From positions 1 to 11,522 of the forward strand of contig DBVR01000034.1 of assembly GCA_002308755.1 (NCBI GenBank): DNA of 11,522 nucleotides, written 5' to 3'. Each line of letters opens with the position of its first letter. The first letter of the stretch is position 1. This stretch comes from Christensenella sp. UBA1259. GTDB lineage: Bacteria > Bacillota > Clostridia > Christensenellales > Borkfalkiaceae. The translations under genes and the position numbers were made by a program. Below, piece after piece: positions 5,887-11,522 of the stretch. A model generated the notes under the pieces. That model saw only the letters and a list, made by a program, of their open reading frames with translations, searched no databases and had not been told where the DNA came from.

Positions 5887-7344
5887 TCAGAAATCCAGAT
5901 CTTCGGAAGGATTTTCCGAAGGAACTTCGGCGCCTTTTTCTATCTCCACCGACGGGGCGGCTTTCTTACCGTCTTCGCCGTAAGACTCCGGCTCGCCCGT
6001 GTCTTCGTTGATATTCAAAAACTTGGTACACTCGCCTTTAAAGTACAGTTTCACCAGTCCCGTCGCGCCGTTGCGGTGCTTGGATATTATCAATTCGGCG
6101 ACGTTCTTCTGAACCTTACCCGCGGCTATATCTTTTTCCGCGGCTTTGCCCATGTCGGGACGGTGTATGAACATTACTATATCGGCGTCCTGCTCTATCG
6201 CACCCGATTCGCGAAGATCCGAAAGCTGCGGACGGCGTTTTTCCGATTCCACGGCACGGGAAAGCTGGGAAAGCGCAAGCACGGGCACGTTTATTTCCTT
6301 GGCGAGTATTTTTAACTTTCTCGATATGGTGCTTATTTCCTGCTGACGGTTCTCTTCCCTTTTATTCTTGCTTTCCATAAGTTGGATATAGTCTATCATG
6401 ACGAAATCCAAGCCGTATTTTCTCTTTATGCGCCTGCACTTAGACAGTATTTCTTCGGGCGAAATCATAGAAGATTCGTCTATGTATATCGCCGCGTTGT
6501 TGAGCATTTCTCTTGCCTTTGCGACTTTCAGCCACTCGCTTTTCTGCATTTTGCCCTTTACCATATTTTCCATATTGACGCCGGCTACCGAACAAAGCAT
6601 CCTTTGTACCAACTGCTCTTTGCTCATTTCCAACGAGAATACGGCGCAGGAATAACCTTTAAGGGCTATATTCTCCACTATGTTCATAGCGAGCGAAGTC
6701 TTACCGACGGCGGGACGCGCCGCGAGTATCATAAGATCGCTGCCGTGAAAACCGTTCAATATCCTGTCAAGCCCGAAATATCCCGTCTTTATACCGTGGA
6801 ATTTCGACTTGTCTTTGGTAAGTTCGTCCAATCTCGTCATAACTGCGGGAAGCACCGAACTTATTTTATAAACTTCGCTGGTGTCCGCGGTGTCGGATAC
6901 GTCGTAAATTATCTTTTCCGCTACGGCGAGAGAATTTTTTTCGTCGGTGCTCTTTCTGCACTCTTCTATTATCTCCGCCGAACCCGCTATGAGTTTGCGC
7001 AGCATGGCGTCCCTTTTCACTATGTCGTAATATGTGCGGTACTGCGCCGAAGACGGCATCACGTTTGTGAGTTCCGTTATGTAGCCGATATCACCCGCGT
7101 TGCGAAGGTTTCCCTGTTTTTCCAACAGGTCGGTAAGCGTAACTATATCCACCGTCTTATTCGCCCTTAAAAGTTCCGTCATTGCGGCAAAAATATATTT
7201 GTGTGATTCGGTGAAAAAGTCTTCTTCTTCCAAAAATCCGCCGAGTTCCACCTGAATTTTGGGATCTATCATAAGACATCCCAAAAGCGAACGTTCCGCT
7301 TCCAGACTGTGCGGCATATCTCTTATTACGTTTTTATCTGCCAT
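5887..7344 (-). CDS. dnaB: Replicative DNA helicase DnaB
   Basis: DnaB is the hexameric 5'-to-3' helicase that unwinds DNA at the replication fork and binds primase through its N-terminal domain. The protein is 485 residues. The N-terminal helical domain covers about 8-110 (starting at PHSLEAERSLLG), followed by a linker and a RecA-like domain from about 180. Walker A is ARPAVGKT (209-216), Walker B MIDY with Asp318, and the stretch from ALSQLSRAVE through DLRESGAIEQDADI (357-389) is diagnostic. KHRNGATG (422-429) carries the arginine-finger region. The last 40 residues are an acidic, low-complexity tail. An AGGGA site (7351-7355) precedes ATG by 6 bases. The gene is not beside rplI, a common neighbour in Firmicutes; no phage genes are seen, so it is probably the chromosomal helicase. 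Confidence 0.96.
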   Translation of the reverse strand: MADKNVIRDMPHSLEAERSLLGCLMIDPKIQVELGGFLEEEDFFTESHKYIFAAMTELLRANKTVDIVTLTDLLEKQGNLRNAGDIGYITELTNVMPSSAQYRTYYDIVKRDAMLRKLIAGSAEIIEECRKSTDEKNSLAVAEKIIYDVSDTADTSEVYKISSVLPAVMTRLDELTKDKSKFHGIKTGYFGLDRILNGFHGSDLMILAARPAVGKTSLAMNIVENIALKGYSCAVFSLEMSKEQLVQRMLCSVAGVNMENMVKGKMQKSEWLKVAKAREMLNNAAIYIDESSMISPEEILSKCRRIKRKYGLDFVMIDYIQLMESKNKREENRQQEISTISRKLKILAKEINVPVLALSQLSRAVESEKRRPQLSDLRESGAIEQDADIVMFIHRPDMGKAAEKDIAAGKVQKNVAELIISKHRNGATGLVKLYFKGECTKFLNINEDTGEPESYGEDGKKAAPSVEIEKGAEVPSENPSEDLDF

Positions 7345-7359
7345 GGTATTTCCCTACCG

Positions 7360-9117
7360 TTATAATTTTTTGAACTCTTCGAGTGCGTCTTCGAACACTT
7401 TGAAGGCGTTTACGAAAGGCTTTTCGGTCGTAAGGTCCACGCCCGCGATTTTCAGAAGTTCCACAGGTCCCGCGGAAGAACCCGAAGACAGGAAAGCGAA
7501 ATATTCTTTTACCGCCTTATCTCCTTCCGTCAGTATCCTGTCCGCTATTGAAAGCGCGCTTATTATGCCCGTAGCGTACTTATAAACGTAGAACGCCGTG
7601 TAAAAATGCGGTATTCTCGCCCACTCGTACTTTATCTCCGAAGAAGACGTAAGCGCCTTGCCGTAATACTTTCTGTGCAATTTAAGGTAATACTTGCACA
7701 TATTCTCCACGGTAAGCGGCATACCCTTTTCCACCGAAGCGTGGGCGTATTCTTCGAATTCGGCGAACTTGGTCTGGCGGAACAAGGTCGTCCTTATCAT
7801 TTCCATAAGATACGAAAGAAGATACTTTTTCATCTTCACGTCTTTTTCTTCTTTCAGAAGATATTTTATGAGCAACACTTCGTTGACGGTGCTCGCCACT
7901 TCCGCCACGAATATCTTGTAGTCGGCTTTGGGGTAAGGCTGGGTATTCTGTGAAAAATAACTGTGTATGCTGTGCCCCATTTCGTGCGCTATCGTAAATA
8001 CGTCGTGCGTGGTCTTCTGATAATTTAACAGAACGTACGGATGGGAATCGTACACCCCCGTGCTGTAAGCCCCGCTGCGCTTTCCGTCGCTCTCGTAAAC
8101 GTCGAGCCATCTTTCGTCGTGCGCCTTTTTAAGTAACTTTCCGTACTCTTTGCCGAGCGGAGAAAGCCCCTTTATAACCAGTTCGTAGGCGTCGTCGTAT
8201 TCCATTTTGAGTTCCGCGTCGGCAACGGTCGGAACGTATATGTCGTAGCAATACATCTTGTCGTAATTTAGACAAGACTTCTTTTCCTTCATATATTCGT
8301 GGAGTACGGGCAGCGCCTTATGCACCGATTTTATGAGATTTTTGTACACCGAAACGGGCACGTCTTCCCTTGCCACGGCGGCAGCAAGCGCCGAAGGATA
8401 CTTTTTCGCCTTGGCGTAGAAAGCGTCCTTTTTAACGTTGCCGTAATAAGTTGCCGATATGACGTTGATAAGCGAAGTGTACGCCTTGTAATACGTTTTG
8501 AACGCCTTCTTCCTTAAATTTCTGTCGGAATCGTGCATATACACTCCGTAATAGCCGTGGGATAACGGATAAGTCTTTCCGTTGTAGCGGAAACTTTTAA
8601 GCGGCAGGTCGGCGTTGTCTATCTTGGAAAAAATATCCTGAAAGGAAGATAACGCTTCGGAACTGAAAGAAAGCAGTTTTTCTTCCGATTCCGAAAGGAC
8701 GTGCGGTTTGTCTTTCAGTATGCACTTTAATGCGTAGTCGTAGTCTTTTAACTCTTCGTCTTCTATGTAACTTTTCAGAACGCTCTCGTCGAGAGAGGTA
8801 AGTTCCGGAACGACGAAGGATGTTTCGCTTTCGAACTTGACGAAAACCGACATTACCCTGTTCAGCATGGAGTCGAAAAGGGAATCTTTGGTGTTTTCGT
8901 CGTGGCGCATATGCGCGAAAAGGTAAAGTTTTTCCAACGCTCTCGACACTTTTTCGCTCGCCGAAAGGTACTCTTTCAACGAATTTTTATCGCCGAGTTT
9001 ACCTTTGTACGCCGAAAAATCGAGTTTTCCCGCGACCGCTTTGAAATCTTTTTCCCAGTCTTCGCAGGTCTTATACAGGTCTTCCGTTGCCCATTTGAAT
9101 CTTAAATCTTTTTCCAT
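7360..9117 (-). CDS. pepF: Oligoendopeptidase F (M3 family zinc peptidase)
   Basis: PepF is a cytosolic zinc metallopeptidase that cuts short peptides, and it often acts in peptide recycling. Its 585 residues fit the M3B family (about 600). The N-terminal oligopeptidase domain covers about 110-190. The zinc motif HEMGH is at 378-382, within AHEMGHSIHSYFS, and the third ligand is probably Glu406 in FVAEVAST (403-410), 24 residues after the second histidine. The C-terminal GSSAGPVELLKIAGVD region matches the conserved substrate-binding end of PepF. There is no signal peptide. An AAAGGAG site lies 6 bases before ATG and overlaps the upstream stop. The neighbours (dnaB downstream, UPF0210 upstream) do not suggest a particular substrate. 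Confidence 0.95.
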   Translation of the reverse strand: MEKDLRFKWATEDLYKTCEDWEKDFKAVAGKLDFSAYKGKLGDKNSLKEYLSASEKVSRALEKLYLFAHMRHDENTKDSLFDSMLNRVMSVFVKFESETSFVVPELTSLDESVLKSYIEDEELKDYDYALKCILKDKPHVLSESEEKLLSFSSEALSSFQDIFSKIDNADLPLKSFRYNGKTYPLSHGYYGVYMHDSDRNLRKKAFKTYYKAYTSLINVISATYYGNVKKDAFYAKAKKYPSALAAAVAREDVPVSVYKNLIKSVHKALPVLHEYMKEKKSCLNYDKMYCYDIYVPTVADAELKMEYDDAYELVIKGLSPLGKEYGKLLKKAHDERWLDVYESDGKRSGAYSTGVYDSHPYVLLNYQKTTHDVFTIAHEMGHSIHSYFSQNTQPYPKADYKIFVAEVASTVNEVLLIKYLLKEEKDVKMKKYLLSYLMEMIRTTLFRQTKFAEFEEYAHASVEKGMPLTVENMCKYYLKLHRKYYGKALTSSSEIKYEWARIPHFYTAFYVYKYATGIISALSIADRILTEGDKAVKEYFAFLSSGSSAGPVELLKIAGVDLTTEKPFVNAFKVFEDALEEFKKL

Positions 9118-9123
9118 TTTCCG

Positions 9124-9130
9124 CTCCTTT
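9124..9130 (-). promoter_or_regulatory. Strong ribosome binding site of pepF
   Basis: AAAGGAG on the minus strand, 6 bases before ATG, overlaps the TAA of the UPF0210 gene at 9129-9131. It is among the closest matches to the consensus in the window and supports the ATG at 9117. Confidence 0.7.
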
Positions 9131-10484
9131 AATTTTTGTTGCTGTGTATCGGTGCGGATATCCTGCCGCCCCGTCCTATAAATCCCGAACAGTCATACGG
9201 GCTTACCTTCATTATCGGCGCTTCGCCCAAAAGCCCGCCGAATTTCACCGTATCCCCGACCTTTTTATCGGGAACGGGTATCACCCTTACCGCCGTCGTC
9301 TTGTTGTTTATCATACCGATAGCCGCTTCGTCGGCGATTATGCCCGATATAGTGGTCTCGGGCGTGTCGCCCGCTATCGCCACCATATCTATACCCACGC
9401 TGCAAACGGCGGTCATCGCTTCTAATTTGTTTATATCTATCGCGCCGATATTCGCGGCGTTTATCATGCCGATATCTTCGCTTACGGGAATAAACGCACC
9501 GGAAAGCCCGCCCACCGACGAACTTGCCATAACGCCGCCCTTTTTGACCGCGTCGTTAAGTAGCGCCAAAGCCGCGGTAGTGCCGTGCGCCCCGACCGAC
9601 ATTAAGCCCATTTCTTCGAGAATATGCGCTACGGAATCGCCCATAACGGGCGTGGGCGCTAACGAAAGATCGACTATGCCGAACTCCGCGCCTAACCGTT
9701 CCGCCGCTTCGCGGGCTATAAGCGCGCCCGCGCGGGTGATCTTAAACGCCGTCTTTTTTATTATCTCGGATATTTCGTCTATCGTGGCGTCTTTTCTGTT
9801 CTTTAATGCGTAATGCACTACTCCCGGTCCCGAAACGCCGACGTTTATCACCGTTTCGCCTTCCCCTATACCGTGGAACGCACCCGCCATGAAAGGATTA
9901 TCTTCCACCGCGTTACAGAATACCACAAGTTTAGCAGCCCCCAGACCGTCTTTATTTCGGGTAAGATACGCCGCCCGTTTTACTATTTTGCCCATAAGCG
10001 CAACGGCGTTCATATTGATACCGCTCTTCGACGATCCGACGTTGACGGAAGAACAAAGCCTGTCCGTAGCCGCAAGCGCTTCCGGTATGCTTTCTATAAA
10101 ACTCTTTTCCGCGGACGTCATGCCCTTGTGAACGAGGGCGGAATACCCGCCGAGAAAATCCACGCCGCACTCTTTCGCCGCATCGTCAAGCGCCTTTGCA
10201 AGCACCGTTTCTTCTCCGCAAAAAGCCGCCGTCAAAAGACTTGCGGGCGTTACCGATACCCGTTTATTGATTATGGGTATCCCGTAAATCTTACTTAATT
10301 CTTCCGATACCTTTACTATGTTCTGCGCTCTACCGCATATCTTGTCGTAGCAAAGTCTCGCCGTTTCCTTTGCCGAACCCCTTGCGCACGACAAAAGGGA
10401 TATCCCCATGGTAACCGTGCGGATATCCAGATGTTCGCGATCCACCATGTCTATGGTTTCCATTATCTCGTTTTTGCTTATCAT
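9129..10484 (-). CDS. PFL/UPF0210 (DUF711) family protein
   Basis: A conserved cytosolic protein whose family is widespread in Firmicutes and archaea and has no settled biochemical role; the fold is related to glycyl-radical (PFL-like) enzymes but no glycyl-radical loop can be seen. The length of 451 residues is standard. The N-terminus carries LDIRTVTMGISLL (19-31), then IPIINKRVSVTPASLL near 70-85. Glycine-rich central segments and a VNVGSSKSGINMNAVALMG stretch near 147-165 are conserved in the family. It starts 10 bases after the ACT-domain gene, whose stop overlaps the AAGGAT ribosome site (10491-10496). The ACT-UPF0210 pair recurs in many genomes, suggesting the ACT protein senses a ligand for this one (inference). 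Confidence 0.9.
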   Translation of the reverse strand: MISKNEIMETIDMVDREHLDIRTVTMGISLLSCARGSAKETARLCYDKICGRAQNIVKVSEELSKIYGIPIINKRVSVTPASLLTAAFCGEETVLAKALDDAAKECGVDFLGGYSALVHKGMTSAEKSFIESIPEALAATDRLCSSVNVGSSKSGINMNAVALMGKIVKRAAYLTRNKDGLGAAKLVVFCNAVEDNPFMAGAFHGIGEGETVINVGVSGPGVVHYALKNRKDATIDEISEIIKKTAFKITRAGALIAREAAERLGAEFGIVDLSLAPTPVMGDSVAHILEEMGLMSVGAHGTTAALALLNDAVKKGGVMASSSVGGLSGAFIPVSEDIGMINAANIGAIDINKLEAMTAVCSVGIDMVAIAGDTPETTISGIIADEAAIGMINNKTTAVRVIPVPDKKVGDTVKFGGLLGEAPIMKVSPYDCSGFIGRGGRISAPIHSNKN

Positions 10485-10494
10485 AGGTCGATCC

Positions 10495-10761
10495 TTAAAT
10501 CTTGTGCATCGCGTTAAAGATGTCTTCGTGCTGAACGTGTACCGAAACGCCTATTTTTTCGCCCGATACCGACATGTCTTCCGCAAGTTCCGACACCGAA
10601 AGGTTTTCGGGCAGTTTACACAGCATTATCATGGTGAAATTGCCCTGCACCACCGTTTGACTTATGTCTTCTATATTGACCGCTCTTTCCGCAAGGTCGG
10701 CGGCCACTCTCGCAATTATCCCCGGTTTGTCCTTGCCTATTACCGTTACTATCGCTTTCAT
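10495..10761 (-). CDS. ACT domain protein, UPF0237 family
   Basis: A stand-alone ACT domain of 88 residues, the full UPF0237 length (about 90). ACT domains bind amino acids or similar small ligands and usually act as dimers. The start MKAIVTVIGKDKPGIIA (1-17) has the classic first strand and the glycine-containing ligand loop, followed by the helix to about 30, NIEDISQTVV (29-38) and a second beta-alpha-beta unit. No catalytic or DNA-binding domain is attached. The gene is followed directly by the UPF0210 protein, its common genomic partner. The start is well supported by an AAAGGAG site 5 bases upstream. The ligand and target are unknown. Confidence 0.92.
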   Translation of the reverse strand: MKAIVTVIGKDKPGIIARVAADLAERAVNIEDISQTVVQGNFTMIMLCKLPENLSVSELAEDMSVSGEKIGVSVHVQHEDIFNAMHKI

Positions 10762-10766
10762 TTACG

Positions 10767-10773
10767 CTCCTTT
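10767..10773 (-). promoter_or_regulatory. Strong ribosome binding site of the ACT-domain gene
   Basis: AAAGGAG on the minus strand, 5 bases before ATG at 10761, touches the stop of the upstream membrane protein gene. It confirms the ACT start and close packing of the genes. Confidence 0.65.
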
Positions 10774-11303
10774 CAGTCTAATATTTCGTACGAAACGAGA
10801 ACGTTGCCCTGCGTTACGTATCTCACCGTCGTTTTTTCCTTAAATTCCGGAAACGGACTTTCGTAAAATACCAGAACCTTTCTTTCGAAATAATCGTTTT
10901 TATATTTGTTCCACTCGATAAATACCAGCGATTTCATATCGACGCCGTCTTTGTCGTGTATGCTTTCGTCGTACTCCAAAAAACTGCCCGTAGAAGTTTC
11001 TCTTAGCCCGATTTTTAAGTTAAAGCACAGCTTGTAGTATCTGTTCGCCCGCCTGTATTTTATTCCCAGAAAAATAAAACTGAATACGACGAATATCCCC
11101 GTTAACGAATAATGCACCGCTTTCAGCGCCGCGATTTTAGACGCGGTGTCACGATATCCGGAGTACGGAAAAGTCCTATAATAGACGATACACAGTACGC
11201 TGAATACAAAAAACACGGCGAGAACCACGAAATACACCGTAAGCGTGCGGTTTTTCTGTTTTTTGGCGCGGTCTAACCGACTTTCTTCAAAATATTCCGT
11301 CAT
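10773..11303 (-). CDS. Hypothetical membrane protein with two predicted helices
   Basis: I do not recognise this 176-residue protein. The first 19 residues are charged (acidic then lysine/arginine-rich), so the N-terminus is probably cytosolic. Two hydrophobic segments, about 20-42 and 62-81, would form a helical hairpin with a short outside loop containing YSGYRD. A basic YRRANRYYK stretch follows, then a soluble, probably beta-rich C-terminal part of about 90 residues with many aromatic and charged residues, likely cytosolic. There is no signal-peptide cleavage pattern and no catalytic motif visible. It starts 3 bases after the stop of the partial gene at the right edge, so the two are probably co-transcribed and may act together. 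Codon use matches its neighbours. Confidence 0.72.
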   Translation of the reverse strand: MTEYFEESRLDRAKKQKNRTLTVYFVVLAVFFVFSVLCIVYYRTFPYSGYRDTASKIAALKAVHYSLTGIFVVFSFIFLGIKYRRANRYYKLCFNLKIGLRETSTGSFLEYDESIHDKDGVDMKSLVFIEWNKYKNDYFERKVLVFYESPFPEFKEKTTVRYVTQGNVLVSYEILD

Positions 11304-11306
11304 ATC

Positions 11307-11522
11307 CTACTTTCTGTCTTCCCTTATTTTTATTAGTTTCCCGTCGCTAATCACGTACAGTTCGTATCTGTCGCCGTATTCCGCCATATAGTAGCCTTCT
11401 CTGCCCTTAACCGCGTAATAGACGGGCTTGTCTTCCGCTTTTTCCGCACTCTCGGTCGGCGTTTCCGCTTTCTTTACCTGTTCCGACTGCGGCTCGTCAG
11501 CCGCTATCAGGTTACGTTTTTT
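11307..11522 (-). CDS. C-terminal end of an unknown protein (5' end beyond window)
   Basis: The minus-strand frame is open from the right edge to TAG at 11307-11309 and encodes the last 71 residues of a protein. It begins with KKRNLIAADEP, continues as a linker rich in Glu, Lys, Ala and Pro (about the first 33 visible residues), and ends in a compact, tyrosine-rich segment with alternating strand-like pattern, VYYAVKGREGYYMAEYGD followed by YELYVISDGKLIKI. The pattern suggests a small beta domain after a flexible tether. The codon style (GCG, GAA, AAA, ATA) agrees with the downstream genes, and only 3 bases separate it from the membrane protein start. No function can be assigned from this fragment. 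Confidence 0.65.
   Translation of the reverse strand, partial: KKRNLIAADEPQSEQVKKAETPTESAEKAEDKPVYYAVKGREGYYMAEYGDRYELYVISDGKLIKIREDRK

Larger units (their letters stand above)
1..11522 (-). other. Single long co-directional gene cluster (probable operon or overlapping operons)
   Basis: All thirteen genes face the same way. From right to left the gaps are 3, 11, 10, 11, 15 and 10 bases, then two 4-base overlaps, then 16, 1, 9 and 1 bases. No hairpin terminator or promoter could fit between genes, so any internal promoter must lie within coding sequence. The true 5' promoter is beyond the right edge. Confidence 0.75.

Noticed and set aside
6382..7170. A 262-codon open frame on the plus strand
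   Set aside because: It lies entirely opposite dnaB, whose protein has all family motifs. The translated sequence is rich in His, Tyr and Arg and looks like a shadow of the coding strand.
5887..7344. dnaB as part of a prophage
   Set aside because: No phage structural, integrase or lysis genes surround it. Flanking genes are chromosomal housekeeping genes with the same codon style.
9136..9813. A 225-codon plus-strand open frame with hydrophobic stretches
   Set aside because: It is antisense to the UPF0210 gene; the Ile/Ser/Pro-rich sequence reflects the reverse of its glycine- and alanine-rich codons. It has no ribosome site worth noting.
1..11522. tRNA, rRNA, riboswitch, CRISPR or insertion sequence
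   Set aside because: Nearly every base is within a supported coding gene, and I saw no repeated spacers, inverted terminal repeats, transposase or cloverleaf.

Overview
This 11.5-kb window is a single head-to-tail gene train. All thirteen protein-coding genes I can support lie on the minus strand, so transcription runs from the right edge to the left edge. Gaps are 1 to 16 bases, and two junctions are 4-base ATGA overlaps. No gap is large enough for an intergenic promoter, terminator, tRNA or riboswitch. The gene set (McsA/McsB/ClpC, YwlE-type arginine phosphatase, UPF0210 plus ACT pair, PepF) points to a Bacillota genome, most likely of the Clostridia. Base composition looks near 50% GC with a strong preference for ATA isoleucine codons, which resembles uncultured gut Clostridia. 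That last placement is inference only.

In transcription order: the 3' end of an unknown gene (11307-11522); a two-helix membrane protein of unknown function (10773-11303); an ACT-domain protein and its usual partner, a UPF0210/PFL-family protein (9129-10761); oligoendopeptidase F (7360-9117); replicative helicase DnaB (5887-7344); Sua5-type threonylcarbamoyl-AMP synthase (4893-5876); a YwlE-type protein arginine phosphatase (4447-4896); ribose-5-phosphate isomerase B (3998-4450); GalU-type UTP-glucose-1-phosphate uridylyltransferase (3100-3981); a short McsA (2781-3098); protein arginine kinase McsB (1755-2771); and the first 584 codons of ClpC (1-1753), which runs off the left edge.

The biological theme is protein arginine phosphorylation. 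The kinase (McsB), its activator (McsA), the unfoldase that reads the mark (ClpC) and the phosphatase that removes it (YwlE type) sit within 5 kb in one transcription unit. In Bacillus subtilis the phosphatase lies in a separate tsaC-ywlE-rpiB locus, so here two classic Firmicute neighbourhoods appear joined with galU between them. The usual heat-shock repressor gene ctsR is not at its normal place before mcsA. McsA has only the second of its two zinc fingers, and an in-frame stop just upstream shows this is not a start-site error.

The most unexpected signal is inside clpC. At about position 660-690 codon choice changes abruptly, from the style of the N-terminal part (GAA, AAA, no TCC serine) to a GC-richer style (GAG, AAG, TCC, AGG) that continues to the left edge. 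The reading frame and conserved motifs are uninterrupted. This suggests a recombinant gene or an assembly join in a conserved ATPase region. I found no mobile element, CRISPR array, tRNA, rRNA or unmistakably new system.
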